From positions 469,563 to 533,562 of the forward strand of contig NZ_RCUY01000009.1 in the NCBI RefSeq assembly GCF_003667575.1: DNA of 64,000 nucleotides. The letters run 5' to 3'. Source of the stretch: Mycetocola lacteus (GTDB taxonomy: Bacteria; Actinomycetota; Actinomycetes; Actinomycetales; Microbacteriaceae). A program made the translations under genes and the position numbers. This document shows, piece by piece, positions 36,832 to 46,086 of this stretch (positions within the stretch are counted from its first letter, which is position 1; the number at the start of each line of letters is the position of its first letter). Under the pieces are notes generated by a model. The model was not told the origin of the DNA, searched no databases, and worked only from the letters and a program-made list of their open reading frames with translations.

Positions 36832-38280
36832 GTGTCCGAATCTAGGGGGCCGCACTCTACTGCGGAACAGAAAAAGCTACATCGGCGCGTGGTGGGGGTT
36901 GCCGCGGCCGCAGCAGTCGGAGGATTTCTTTTCGGCTTCGACTCCTCCGTTGTTAACGGCGCCGTCGATGCGATGCAGAAGCACTTCGCACTCTCCGACG
37001 CACTGATCGGCTTCGCGGTTGCCTCCGCGCTGCTGGGCTGTGCGATCGGTGCCTACTTTGCCGGTCGGATCGCGGATAGCCGCGGCCGAATCTTCACCAT
37101 GCTGCTGGGCTCGGCCCTCTTCCTGGTCTCCTCCTTCGGTGCGGCCTTCGCGTTTGCCCCCTGGGATCTGATCATCTGGCGCGTCGTGGGAGGCCTGGGA
37201 ATCGGTATCGCCTCGGTGGTGGCTCCGGCCTATATCGCCGAGGTTGCCCCCAAGTATGAGCGTGGCCGTCTGGCCTCGCTGCAGCAGCTGGCGATCACCC
37301 TGGGTATCTTTGCCGCCCTGCTCTCCGATGCTTCCTTTGCCGGGGCTGCCGGATCTGCCGAGTCGGATTTCTGGTTTGGCATCGAGGCCTGGCGCTGGAT
37401 GTTCCTCGCCTGCGCCGTCCCGGCCGTCGTCTACGGCATCCTGGCCCTGCGCCTGCCCGAGTCTCCGCGCTACCTGCTGATGCACGGTCGTGAGCCCGAG
37501 GCCCGCAAGATCTTCGCCACCATGTGGAAGGCCGAGGACATTGAGGCCGCCGTGGGCGAGGCCAACCGCGCCATCGAGGAGGATAAGACCACCAAGAAGG
37601 CCTCGCTGTTTGAGGGCCGTCGCCTGCTGCCGATCGTCTGGATCGGTATCATCCTGTCGGTGTTCCAGCAGTTCGTGGGCATCAACGTGATCTTCTACTA
37701 CTCCACCACCCTGTGGAAGGCCGTCGGGTTCGACGAGAGCAACTCGCTGCTGATCGGTGTGATCACCTCGGTGATCAACGTGGTCGCAACCCTGGTGGCC
37801 ATCGCCCTGGTGGACCGGATCGGCCGTCGTCCAATCCTGCTCACCGGTTCGCTCGGCATGGGTGTGTCCCTGGCCGCGATGGCGATCTCCTTCGCCAACG
37901 CCACCGTGGTCAACGGCGAACCGCACCTGCCCGGTGCCTGGGGAACCGTCGCGCTGATCGCCGCCAACCTGTTTGTGGTTTGCTTCGCGGCCAGCTGGGG
38001 CCCGCTGGTCTGGGTGCTGCTGGGCGAGATCTTCCCGGGTCGTATCCGCGGTAAGGCGCTCGGTGTGGCCGCCATGGCCCAGTGGATTGCCAACTTCCTG
38101 ATCACCGTGAGCTTCCCGGTCATGGCCGCGGCCTCGCTCCCGCTGACCTACGGCATGTACGCGCTGTTTGCGTTCGCCTCGCTGGTCTTTGTCTGGTTCA
38201 AGATTCCCGAGACCAACGGCCTGAGCCTCGAGCAGGCGGAGACCCTCTTCACCCGCAAGAACGTGGCGAAGAAGGACTAA
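36832..38280 (+). CDS. MFS sugar porter
   Basis: A 482-residue sugar:proton symporter of the MFS sugar porter family. Family signatures are clear: GGFLFGFDSSVVNGA, RIADSRGRI, LPESPRYLL, QQFVGINVIFYYST, DRIGRRPILL, and LGEIFPGRIRGKALG. The GTG at 36832 gives a standard short N-terminus; an upstream in-frame start would add 62 residues of non-conserved sequence. A long upstream region (about 240 bp) with palindromes suggests regulation. Ends at a strong terminator. Likely imports glucose, xylose or inositol; the exact sugar is not decided. Confidence 0.93.
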   Translation: MSESRGPHSTAEQKKLHRRVVGVAAAAAVGGFLFGFDSSVVNGAVDAMQKHFALSDALIGFAVASALLGCAIGAYFAGRIADSRGRIFTMLLGSALFLVSSFGAAFAFAPWDLIIWRVVGGLGIGIASVVAPAYIAEVAPKYERGRLASLQQLAITLGIFAALLSDASFAGAAGSAESDFWFGIEAWRWMFLACAVPAVVYGILALRLPESPRYLLMHGREPEARKIFATMWKAEDIEAAVGEANRAIEEDKTTKKASLFEGRRLLPIVWIGIILSVFQQFVGINVIFYYSTTLWKAVGFDESNSLLIGVITSVINVVATLVAIALVDRIGRRPILLTGSLGMGVSLAAMAISFANATVVNGEPHLPGAWGTVALIAANLFVVCFAASWGPLVWVLLGEIFPGRIRGKALGVAAMAQWIANFLITVSFPVMAAASLPLTYGMYALFAFASLVFVWFKIPETNGLSLEQAETLFTRKNVAKKD

Positions 38281-38291
38281 CAGTCCCACAC

Positions 38292-38328
38292 AAAAGGCGG
38301 CGACCGGAATTCCGGTCGCCGCCTTTTT
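38292..38328 (+). terminator. rho-independent terminator after the sugar porter
   Basis: AAAAGGCGGCGACCGG-AATT-CCGGTCGCCGCCTTTTT, a perfect stem with a T run. Bidirectional: it also follows the minus-strand mnmA gene. Confidence 0.9.
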
Positions 38329-38339
38329 GGTTTCGGGAT

Positions 38340-39464
38340 TTAGCCCAGCGCACCCGCGGGCACGGCCGAAACGGTGCGATCGATCGTGCACTGCCCCAGC
38401 ACCCGGGTGCCCACGTAGATCACCGCGGTCTGGCCGGGGGCGACGCCATCCAGCGGGGTCTCGGGGATGATGTGCAGCTCGGTTCCATCCGCGGTCTCCG
38501 CCACGCGGGCAACCGCGGGCACCGGATCGGCGTGGGCGCGAATCTGCACCTCACAGTCGAAGGTCTCGGTGGGGTTTTCGGGGGCAAGCCCCGCCCAGGT
38601 GTAGCGGGATCCGGCGATCTCGGCGGTCGCCAGAGCCTCCTTCGGTCCGACGATGACCTCGTTGGTCTTCGGACGCACCTCGAGCACAAAGCGCGGGCGG
38701 CCATCAGGTGCCGGGGTACCCAGGTGCAGGCCGCGACGCTGACCCACGGTGTAGGCGTGCGCACCCTCGTGGCTGCCCACGACGTTGCCGGCGCGGTCAA
38801 CGATCTCGCCGGTCTGCGTCCCCACCCGCTCGGCCAGCCAGCCGCGGGTATCACCGTCGGGGATGAAACAGATGTCGTGGCTGTCGGGCTTATTGGCCAC
38901 GCTCAGTCCGCGCTCCTCGGCCTCGGCCCGAACCAGCGCCTTGGTCGGGGTGTCGGCCAGCGGGAAGTAGCAGTGCTTGAGCTGCTCGGCGGTCAGCACA
39001 CCGAGCACATAGGACTGGTCCTTGGCCCAGGCGCTCGCCCGGTGCAGCTCGATGTTGCCCTCGGCATCGGTGACGATGCCCGCATAGTGGCCTGTGCACA
39101 CGGCGTCGAAGCCGAGGTCCAGGGCCTTTTCCAGTAGCGCGGCGAACTTGATCTTCTCGTTGCAGCGCATGCACGGGTTCGGGGTACGACCGGCCGAATA
39201 CTCGGCGATGAAGTCGTCCACCACATCGAGTTTGAAGCGTTCGGAGAAGTCCCACACGTAGTAGGGAATGCCGATGATGTTGGCCGCACGCTGGGCATCC
39301 ATCGAATCCTCGATGGTGCAGCAGCCTCGGCTGCCCGTGCGGAGGGTTCCGGGCATCCGGCTGAGCGCCAGGTGCACCCCCACGACCTCATGCCCGGCTT
39401 CGACCGCCCGGGCCGCGGCGACGGCGGAGTCCACTCCACCGCTCATTGCTGCAAGAACCTTCAT
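38340..39464 (-). CDS. mnmA: tRNA 2-thiouridylase MnmA
   Basis: A 374-residue tRNA-specific thiouridylase that makes s2U34 in Lys, Glu and Gln tRNAs. Visible features: PP-loop [10 protein letters not shown] at the N-terminus, the first catalytic Cys in [14 protein letters not shown] and the second in [11 protein letters not shown], and a C-terminal beta-barrel. It needs persulfide sulfur from a cysteine desulfurase, encoded by the next gene upstream in the same direction (117 bp gap), so the two probably form one unit. Ends at a shared bidirectional terminator. Confidence 0.97.
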   Translation of the reverse strand: MKVLAAMSGGVDSAVAAARAVEAGHEVVGVHLALSRMPGTLRTGSRGCCTIEDSMDAQRAANIIGIPYYVWDFSERFKLDVVDDFIAEYSAGRTPNPCMRCNEKIKFAALLEKALDLGFDAVCTGHYAGIVTDAEGNIELHRASAWAKDQSYVLGVLTAEQLKHCYFPLADTPTKALVRAEAEERGLSVANKPDSHDICFIPDGDTRGWLAERVGTQTGEIVDRAGNVVGSHEGAHAYTVGQRRGLHLGTPAPDGRPRFVLEVRPKTNEVIVGPKEALATAEIAGSRYTWAGLAPENPTETFDCEVQIRAHADPVPAVARVAETADGTELHIIPETPLDGVAPGQTAVIYVGTRVLGQCTIDRTVSAVPAGALG

Positions 39465-39581
39465 CCCACAAGTCTACGCGCCGAAGGGAAATCCCCACAT
39501 TCGAGCAAGAAACCCGTTTCGCGGCGGCGCGGCGGGATCGCTCAAACCCTCCGTGCACGCCTGTTCGTCCGGGCTGCGTCG

Positions 39582-40790
39582 TTAGACGGATCGGCTGGAG
39601 AGCCCCGCGCGTGCGGCCGACGCATAGGCGGCCGGAAGCGCGGCGATACACGCGTCCACCTCGGCCTCGGTGCTGGTGTGCCCGAGGGTGAAACGCAGCA
39701 CGCTGCGTGCCGCGTCCTCATCTCGGCCCATCGCCAGCAGCACGTGGGAGGGCTCGGGAATGCCCGCCTGGCAGGCAGACCCGGTGGACACCGCGAGGCC
39801 CGCCATGTCCAGCAGGAAGAGCAGAGAGTCGCCCTGCGCGCCGGGGAAGGCCACGTGCACGTTGTTATCCAGGCGCTCCTCCCCGGCGAGACCGGACAGG
39901 GTGGCGGCGGGATTGGCCGCGAGGATCCCGGAAATCAGCCGGTCCCGAAGCGTGATCAGTCTGGCGTGCTCCTCGGCACGGGTTGCTTCGGAAACCGTCG
40001 CGGCCGCCGCGAAGGCCACAGCCGCGGGCACATCCTGGGTACCCGAACGCACCTGGCGCTGCTGGCCACCCCCGTGCAGCAGCGGTTCGATCGCCGCGCT
40101 CCGGGCCAGCACCAGCGCACCGATGCCGATCGGACCGCCGATCTTATGTGCCGAGACGCTGATCGCAACCGGTCCGGCATTTCCACCGGATCTGGATTCG
40201 GTGCGAAGCGCATGGAGGTCAATGTCGGCGTGCCCATAGGCCGCAACCGCATCCAGGTGCAGCGGCACCCCTGCCTCGGTGGCAAGCCGCGACAGCTCGG
40301 CCACCGGCTGGATCGTCCCGACCTCGTTGTTCGCCCAAATCGCGGTGGCACACGCCACCGCGTCACCGTACTCGGCCAGGGCCGCGGCAAACGCGTCGGT
40401 GCGGATCCGACCGGTCGCATCCAGGGGAATCGCCACGATGGTGGCGCGCTCATGGGTCGCCAACCACTCCGCCGTGTCGATGGTCGCGTGGTGTTCCCCG
40501 TCGGGCACCAGAATCACCGGGCGTGCCGCGCCGGTATTGCGCTGCCAATACAGGCCCTTGAGCGCCAGGTTGATCGACTCGGTTCCGCCGGAGGTGAATA
40601 CCACCTCGATCGGATCGGCCCCCACGGTGCCCGCAACGCGCTCCCGCGCCTCTTCCAACACCGCGCGGGCTGCCTGCCCGGGGCCGTGAATCGAGGCGGG
40701 ATTACCCACCCGCGCATGCGCGGCCACCAGCGCCTCCAGCGCCTCGGGGCGCATCGGGGTGGTGGCCGCGTGATCGAGATAAATCGACAT
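39582..40790 (-). CDS. cysteine desulfurase
   Basis: A 402-residue PLP enzyme of the IscS/NifS family. The PLP Lys is Lys216 (SVSAHKIGGPIG), and the persulfide Cys is Cys340 in STGSACQAG. The HLDAV segment has Ala where Gln is usual (AVAAYG rather than AVQAxG). It releases sulfur from cysteine, here most likely for MnmA-dependent tRNA thiolation given its position just upstream of mnmA. No Fe-S scaffold gene is nearby. Confidence 0.95.
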   Translation of the reverse strand: MSIYLDHAATTPMRPEALEALVAAHARVGNPASIHGPGQAARAVLEEARERVAGTVGADPIEVVFTSGGTESINLALKGLYWQRNTGAARPVILVPDGEHHATIDTAEWLATHERATIVAIPLDATGRIRTDAFAAALAEYGDAVACATAIWANNEVGTIQPVAELSRLATEAGVPLHLDAVAAYGHADIDLHALRTESRSGGNAGPVAISVSAHKIGGPIGIGALVLARSAAIEPLLHGGGQQRQVRSGTQDVPAAVAFAAAATVSEATRAEEHARLITLRDRLISGILAANPAATLSGLAGEERLDNNVHVAFPGAQGDSLLFLLDMAGLAVSTGSACQAGIPEPSHVLLAMGRDEDAARSVLRFTLGHTSTEAEVDACIAALPAAYASAARAGLSSRSV

Positions 40791-40802
40791 CGAACCCGGA
40801 GC

Positions 40803-41783
40803 TTAGAAGAGCAGGTCGGAGAGTGCGCGACGTGCGGTGCGCACGCGCGGGTCCTCGGCCCCCACCACGTCGAAGTATTCCACCAGGCGCTCGCGCAGGC
40901 GTCCACGGTCCTCGGCGGAGGCTGCCGGGAACAGCTCAAGCAGACGCGCGAAGGCATCCTCGATGTGGCCACCGGAGAGGTCCAGGTCGGCCACCGCGAG
41001 CTGCGCGGTCACATCGGTGGGGCCCTCGGCCGCGGCGCGGCGAATCTCGTCCAGGGTGCCGTGGCTCAGGCGCTCCAGCAGGCGCACCTGGGACAGGCCG
41101 GCACGGGAGAGCTCATCGCGCGGGTTCAGCTCGAGTGCCTCCGAGTAGGCCACGATTGCGGCCGGGAAGTCGCCCGCCTCGATCGCGTCATAGGCTGCCT
41201 GCTGCTGCTTGGTGAGCGGTTCGGGCTGGGGCTCGACGGCCGCGTCGGTGGCCTGGGCGATGCCGGTGACACCGTTCTGGCCCGCCAGCTCGATCAGCTG
41301 GGCAAAAACCGCCTGGATCTGCGCATCGGGCTGGTCGCCCTCAAACATCGGGACCGGACGTCCGCCGATCAGACCGGCCACGGTCGGCACGGCCTGCGCC
41401 TGGAAGGCACCCACCAGCTGCGGGTTGGCGTCGCCATCCACCGTTGCCAGGACCAGTCGTCCACCAAAGGCCTCCACCAGCGTGCCCAGACGCACACGCA
41501 TCGCGTCGCTCTCGGGGCTGCGCGGAGACCAGATCAACAGGGCGACGGGCACCTTGGCCGACAGCTCGGCCACGACGCTCACGGTCGCGTCGGTCGCGGT
41601 CAGTACCAGGCTGGCTACCTGGACCACCTCGGTACCCGCGGGAACCTGGGCGGGGGCGGCGGGAGCCTGCTCGCCGGGCACGCCAAACGCGCTCTGGGCG
41701 GGGGCGGCCGGGGCCGGACGGCCCAGGCTGGACAGGTCTGCGGCTCCGCGCAGTCCTGCGGGGATGGACTCGTTTACGGTCAC
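40803..41783 (-). CDS. CnoX-like thioredoxin/TPR co-chaperone
   Basis: A 326-residue protein with an Ala/Pro-rich N-terminus, a thioredoxin-like domain (about 60-165; VALLIWSPRSPESDAMR, then AVPTVAGLIGGRPV) and C-terminal TPR-like repeats (about 185-320). This is the CnoX/YbbN architecture. The redox CxxC is absent (Ser-Pro-Arg-Ser in its place), so it cannot act as a disulfide reductase; CnoX proteins work as holdases that pass substrates to chaperonin. It overlaps the 616-residue protein gene by 4 bp. Confidence 0.87.
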   Translation of the reverse strand: MTVNESIPAGLRGAADLSSLGRPAPAAPAQSAFGVPGEQAPAAPAQVPAGTEVVQVASLVLTATDATVSVVAELSAKVPVALLIWSPRSPESDAMRVRLGTLVEAFGGRLVLATVDGDANPQLVGAFQAQAVPTVAGLIGGRPVPMFEGDQPDAQIQAVFAQLIELAGQNGVTGIAQATDAAVEPQPEPLTKQQQAAYDAIEAGDFPAAIVAYSEALELNPRDELSRAGLSQVRLLERLSHGTLDEIRRAAAEGPTDVTAQLAVADLDLSGGHIEDAFARLLELFPAASAEDRGRLRERLVEYFDVVGAEDPRVRTARRALSDLLF

Positions 41784-43630
41784 TGTACTTCCTCGGCTTT
41801 AATCAGGGCCTGGCTGAAGCCCAGAAGGGTGATCTTCTGGTTGCTATCCTTCGCCGGCACATAAAACAGTAGCTGCTCTTCGTAGGTGGTCTGCAGCGGT
41901 TTGGTGGTTTCCGCGGCACCCAGCAGGGCCGCCACGGCCTCACCGCTGGGCTTCACCTTGGCGTCGGCGCTGGTGGGCGACACCTTCACAATATCGTGCA
42001 GACTCACCGAGACGATCGCACCGGAGTCGTTGGTAGCCAGCGCCAGCGGCTTACCCGTTCCAGGTTCGGTGCGGAATTCCGCGGTTGCAGCCTTATCGGC
42101 CAGACTCGCGGTCACATCGTCACGGAACTTCTTAATCTGGGTACGCAGCGAGTCGCCATCGGCGGCAAACTTGCCGTAGCTTTCGCTCTGCTCGCCGTTG
42201 GTGAGGATGTCACCATAGGCGGCGGCCAGCTGATCCGGAGCCATGGCCAGGAATGCGGAGTCTGCCGGCACCGAGGCGGCACCCACGGTGACCGAGGCAA
42301 CATCGGGAATCGTGACCTTGGGCTCGAGGCGGGTCGCATAGTGCACCACGTAGTTGGCGCGCGGGCTGTCCTGCACAAGCATCAGCGCGGTCGGGGCCAG
42401 CGTGGGATCGTCCTTATCGGCGACCACGGTCAGCAGCGTGCGCGGCCAGCCGTCGGTGGCCTGGGGCAGGGTCAGACGCAGCGGCGATCCGGGGACCGGG
42501 GTCAGCGGCGCCAGCTGGGCATTAACACCCTGAATCTTGTAGCCGATTTCGCGCTCGGTCAGCGCGGGTCCGGCAAAACGGGTCTTGGCGAGGTCGAGGT
42601 TTTTAGCCTGATCTGCCTCATGCGTGGTTACCGAGATGCGCTGGATGATGCGTTTGGCCTGCGGCTCGGTGACAACCGGATTGGGCAGCGCATCGGCGTC
42701 GGAGGTGGCGCTTGGGCTGGCCGAGGGGTCCGTCGGGTTCAGCGGGGCGACCGAGGCCGCGTTGCCCTCGGGGCTCTGGGTTGCGCCGCCGGGCCAGTAC
42801 GCGGCCGAACAGCCGGAGAGAGCCAGCACGGTGGCCAGTCCCAGCGGAACCACGACCAGACTCCGCTTCCCAAAGCGCGGGCCGGTGGCCCCGCCCTCGG
42901 GACGATACTTGCGTGCGCGTGGCAGCTTCACCTTGGATCCCTCCTCGGGCAGCGGTGCCAGGCTCTTTCGACGCGGTCCACGCGACTTACGCATGTGACG
43001 CACACCCAGCAGGTACAGAATGATACCCAGCAGCAGGAAGGCCAGGCCGGCCACGATCAGCGGACCCGCCCAGGGGGTGCTGTTATCCAGGGGCCAGCTG
43101 ACGGTGATGTTCTTGGGGGCCGGCTTGGTGCCGTCCGAGGCGATAATGACCGAAACGTCTTCGGGAACCGAGATCGGGGCGATCACCGCGGTGTCCTCGG
43201 AGGTCTCCCACAGCCACATGTCCGATCCGGCAGGGTTATCCCAGGTCGCCGGGCTCACACCCTCGGGTGCGGTGCTGGCCGGAATGGTGGAGCTCACCTC
43301 GGGGGTCTTGACCCGATCCACGAGCTGCGTGCCATCCTTGTTCAGGGCGAGCTGGTTGTACTTGGACTGGCCGAGCCACGCCTCGACGTTGCTCGTGCGA
43401 CCGTAGGCCACAAAGACCTTCTCGCCGTCATCGCCGGTCACCGAAACCGACTGGGTACCCTCGTGTGAGGTCAGCACGGATCCACCAATCACGGTGTAGG
43501 GCTCGGAGGAGGAAACCTTGGTTTCCAGCTCCACCTTATCCGGGCCCAGGAACACGGTTCGCTGGGCGATCCCGAGCACAATCAGGACGGCGGCAAGCAC
43601 GAGTGAGGCAATGGCCAAAACAAAACGCAC
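41780..43630 (-). CDS. envelope protein with internal lipobox-like segment
   Basis: A 616-residue protein not assigned to a named family. Part 1: an N-terminal helix (about 3-22), an extracytoplasmic domain (25-185) and a second helix (about 188-210) followed by a basic loop (RHMRKSRGPRRKS). Part 2: a third hydrophobic segment (about 256-272) that ends in LALSGCSA with Cys274, exactly like a lipoprotein signal, then a 340-residue soluble domain. It looks like a membrane protein fused to a lipoprotein. Translationally coupled to the CnoX-like gene (ATGA overlap). Function unknown; conserved actinobacterial context suggests an envelope role. Confidence 0.7.
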   Translation of the reverse strand: MRFVLAIASLVLAAVLIVLGIAQRTVFLGPDKVELETKVSSSEPYTVIGGSVLTSHEGTQSVSVTGDDGEKVFVAYGRTSNVEAWLGQSKYNQLALNKDGTQLVDRVKTPEVSSTIPASTAPEGVSPATWDNPAGSDMWLWETSEDTAVIAPISVPEDVSVIIASDGTKPAPKNITVSWPLDNSTPWAGPLIVAGLAFLLLGIILYLLGVRHMRKSRGPRRKSLAPLPEEGSKVKLPRARKYRPEGGATGPRFGKRSLVVVPLGLATVLALSGCSAAYWPGGATQSPEGNAASVAPLNPTDPSASPSATSDADALPNPVVTEPQAKRIIQRISVTTHEADQAKNLDLAKTRFAGPALTEREIGYKIQGVNAQLAPLTPVPGSPLRLTLPQATDGWPRTLLTVVADKDDPTLAPTALMLVQDSPRANYVVHYATRLEPKVTIPDVASVTVGAASVPADSAFLAMAPDQLAAAYGDILTNGEQSESYGKFAADGDSLRTQIKKFRDDVTASLADKAATAEFRTEPGTGKPLALATNDSGAIVSVSLHDIVKVSPTSADAKVKPSGEAVAALLGAAETTKPLQTTYEEQLLFYVPAKDSNQKITLLGFSQALIKAEEVQ

Positions 43631-43856
43631 GGATTTTCTCCTTCTGTGTCACCGCAAATCGGGCTACCAGGTCATCATCTTTTCGGTACGCGGTCACACA
43701 CACAGACTCCTCAGGATAACCGACTTGGCACACGGGTGCCCAGATTGATCCGGAAATTCTCAGCGTCCAGCGTTGGCTCGCCGCCATTTTGGCAGCCTCG
43801 GGTCCCCCGTTCGGGCTAAGCTCGGGGCAGTAATGATGGCTGAAGGGAGCCACTCG

Positions 43857-44903
43857 GTGCAGATCAAAAACGCGTTCCGCCTTGGCCTGGTCGGAACGCT
43901 CGGGGTGGGGCTGGGAATTCTCATCCTGATGTCGGTGGTTTCCCTCCAAACCATCCTTGTCTACGTGGGTGCGGCCCTCTTCCTGGCTCTCGGACTGGAC
44001 CCGATCGTGGGCTGGCTGGAAAAGAAACGTTTCCCCCGCTGGACCGCCGTTCTCACGGTGGTGCTCGCCGCGCTGGGTGTCCTGGCCGGGCTGGCCGGCA
44101 TGGTGGTCCCGATCGTGGTGGAGCAGATCAGCCGGTTGATCGCGATGGCACCCGACATTCAGCGCCAGCTCACCAACACCGACATCGTCGACTATCTGGA
44201 AACCCAGTTCCCGGCACTGAACATTCCGCAGCTGCTGGATCAGGTGTCCAATTTCCTGCTCGCAAATATTTCGAATATCGGTAGCCAGGCCATTCAGATC
44301 GCCTTCGGGTTTGGAACGTTCCTGTTCGGTGCCCTGGTGGTCACCATCCTCACCATCTACTTCACCGCCTCGATGCCGGCGATGAAGCGCGGCATGTACC
44401 TGCTGGTGCCCGCGAGCAAGCGGGTGCGCTTTGCCGAACTGTCCGAGCAGATTACCGACTCGGTGGGACGCTATGTGATCGGTCAGATCGCGACAGCCTC
44501 CTGTAACGGCATCCTCTCCTTTATCTTCCTCTCGATCATCGGTGCCCCCTTCCCCCAGGTGCTGGCCTCAATCGCGTTCTTCTTCTCCCTGATCCCGCTG
44601 GTGGGTACGCTGAGCGCCGCGGTGGTCATCTCGCTGATCTGCCTGATCCCCGGCCTCGGCTCCCCCGGAATCGCCCTGGCTGCGGCCATCTACTACCTCA
44701 TCTACATGCAGATCGAGGCGTATGTCATTTCACCGCGCATCATGAGCCGCGCGGTGGCGGTACCCGGTGCCGTGGTTGTGATTGCCGCGCTGAGTGGCGG
44801 GGCCCTGCTGGGGCTGCTGGGCGCTCTGATCGCCATCCCCACCGCGGCCGCGATCCAGATGATCGTCAAACAGGTCCTGATACCCAGGCAGAACCGGAAA
44901 TAG
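43857..44903 (+). CDS. AI-2E family permease
   Basis: A 348-residue membrane protein of the AI-2E (PF01594-type) transporter family, with about seven to eight helices, a long extracytoplasmic helical domain (about 65-150) and the conserved C-terminal helices containing VAVPGAVVVIAALSGGALLG and AIPTAAAIQMIV. The GTG start at 43857 is chosen because GAAGGGAG lies 8 nt upstream; an in-frame ATG at 43833 lacks a site. Members export quorum molecules or act as ion antiporters; the substrate here is unknown. Confidence 0.88.
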   Translation: MQIKNAFRLGLVGTLGVGLGILILMSVVSLQTILVYVGAALFLALGLDPIVGWLEKKRFPRWTAVLTVVLAALGVLAGLAGMVVPIVVEQISRLIAMAPDIQRQLTNTDIVDYLETQFPALNIPQLLDQVSNFLLANISNIGSQAIQIAFGFGTFLFGALVVTILTIYFTASMPAMKRGMYLLVPASKRVRFAELSEQITDSVGRYVIGQIATASCNGILSFIFLSIIGAPFPQVLASIAFFFSLIPLVGTLSAAVVISLICLIPGLGSPGIALAAAIYYLIYMQIEAYVISPRIMSRAVAVPGAVVVIAALSGGALLGLLGALIAIPTAAAIQMIVKQVLIPRQNRK

Positions 44904-44941
44904 AAGGGAGCGGGGCCGAAATTTCGGCCCCGCTCCCTTTT
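44904..44941 (+). terminator. rho-independent terminator (bidirectional)
   Basis: AAGGGAGCGGGGCCGAAA and TTTCGGCCCCGCTCCCTTTT form a perfect long stem, between the AI-2E permease and the convergent hydrolase gene. Confidence 0.88.
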
Positions 44942-44950
44942 CTTCTCACG

Positions 44951-45646
44951 CTATTCGGCTTCGTCCCACTCGGTGGGCAGCGGAAGCGCGTCGGGGTTGG
45001 TCACCCGGACGATCTCATCCAACACGATCTTCACGTACTTCTCCCCCACCCAGAGGTGCTTTGCGCCCTCGATTGGCAGCACCCGCATCTCCGGCACCGA
45101 GGCGAAGCGCTCGACGGCCTCGGGTGGCTGGAGGTAGTCATCGTGCTCGGGGATGAGCGCGGTCAGTTCACGGGGATCGCCGTGCCACGCTGCCACCTCG
45201 GCGGCGCTCGCCCGGTGCAGCGGCGGACTCAGCAGGATGGCACCACGAATCGCATGCTCCCTGCCGTATTTGAGCGCGAGCTCGGTCCCAAACGACCAGC
45301 CCACAAGCCACGGGTTGGGCAGGTTACGTTCGGCCACAAACGCCATCGCCGCGGCAACGTCCAGGCGTTCACCCAGCCCCTCCTCAAAGTGACCATCGCT
45401 GGTACCGCGGGGGGAGGAGGTGCCGCGGGTGTTGAAGCGCAGCACGGCCAGATCCGCAAGCGCCGGTAAGCGTGCGGCGGCCTTCCGCAGGATATGGGAG
45501 TCCATGAACCCCTGGGCGGTGGGCAGCGGATGCAGGGTCACCAGGGTGGCCACCGGAGGATGCTCGGCGGGCAGCGCAAGCTCCCCCACCAGGTCCAATC
45601 CGTCCTCGGTGTGCAGGGTGATGTCCTCACGGATGGCGGGCAGCAT
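44951..45646 (-). CDS. alpha/beta hydrolase
   Basis: A 231-residue cytosolic alpha/beta hydrolase. The nucleophile elbow is GWSFGTE (Gly-x-Ser-x-Gly), a catalytic Asp candidate is in IPEHDDYLQP, and a His candidate is in GAKHLWVG. The segment HPLPTAQGFMDSHILRKAA resembles the small family of actinobacterial and proteobacterial 'alpha/beta superfamily' proteins of unknown substrate. ATG at 45646 gives a natural N-terminus; two GTG codons within 30 bp upstream are alternatives. Confidence 0.8.
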   Translation of the reverse strand: MLPAIREDITLHTEDGLDLVGELALPAEHPPVATLVTLHPLPTAQGFMDSHILRKAAARLPALADLAVLRFNTRGTSSPRGTSDGHFEEGLGERLDVAAAMAFVAERNLPNPWLVGWSFGTELALKYGREHAIRGAILLSPPLHRASAAEVAAWHGDPRELTALIPEHDDYLQPPEAVERFASVPEMRVLPIEGAKHLWVGEKYVKIVLDEIVRVTNPDALPLPTEWDEAE

Positions 45647-45702
45647 GACACCCGCCCGCACCTCAACTAACGACACGCAGATTCTCGCTTTCCCTGGCTC
45701 GC

Positions 45703-45996
45703 CTAGGCGATCAGCCAGCAGTGGTTGTGCCAGTGACGACGAGCCTCCAGGCCCGCACGCTCCCCCATCACGCCATCGGTGCGCCACACCACCACGTGGG
45801 CGGTGCCGATCTCGATGGACAGATTGCAGCCCGGGCAGACATAGGGCTTCACCGCGCTGCGCGGGGACACCGGCTGCACCGCATACTCGATGCCGCGGCG
45901 CGTCTCGGAGCGTTTGAGGCCGGCAACCAGGTGCTGCAGGCCGTCATGGTCATGAGCGGGAGGTTTACGTCCCCGCGGCCGATTACTCCGAGGCAT
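45703..45996 (-). CDS. small Cys/His protein (probable zinc-binding)
   Basis: A 97-residue protein. Basic N-terminus (MPRSNRPRGRK), a central helix, then a Cys/His cluster: CPGC at residues 54-57 and HWHNHC at 88-93. The spacing and the WHNHCW ending resemble an HNH-like or zinc-ribbon fold, and such proteins are common in actinobacterial genomes under generic names. It lies 56 bp upstream of the hydrolase and may be co-transcribed. Function unknown; nucleic acid binding is plausible. Confidence 0.7.
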   Translation of the reverse strand: MPRSNRPRGRKPPAHDHDGLQHLVAGLKRSETRRGIEYAVQPVSPRSAVKPYVCPGCNLSIEIGTAHVVVWRTDGVMGERAGLEARRHWHNHCWLIA

Positions 45997-46086
45997 ACAG
46001 ACCATTCTATGAGGCCAGCACCGGGAAGGGGAAACGACGAGGGGCCAAACGCACGTGGCGTTTGGCCCCTCATCATCGCCGAACGA

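Noticed and set aside
39372..41864. 830-codon open frame on the plus strand
   Set aside because: Antisense to the cysteine desulfurase and CnoX-like genes, with no domain or ribosome site.
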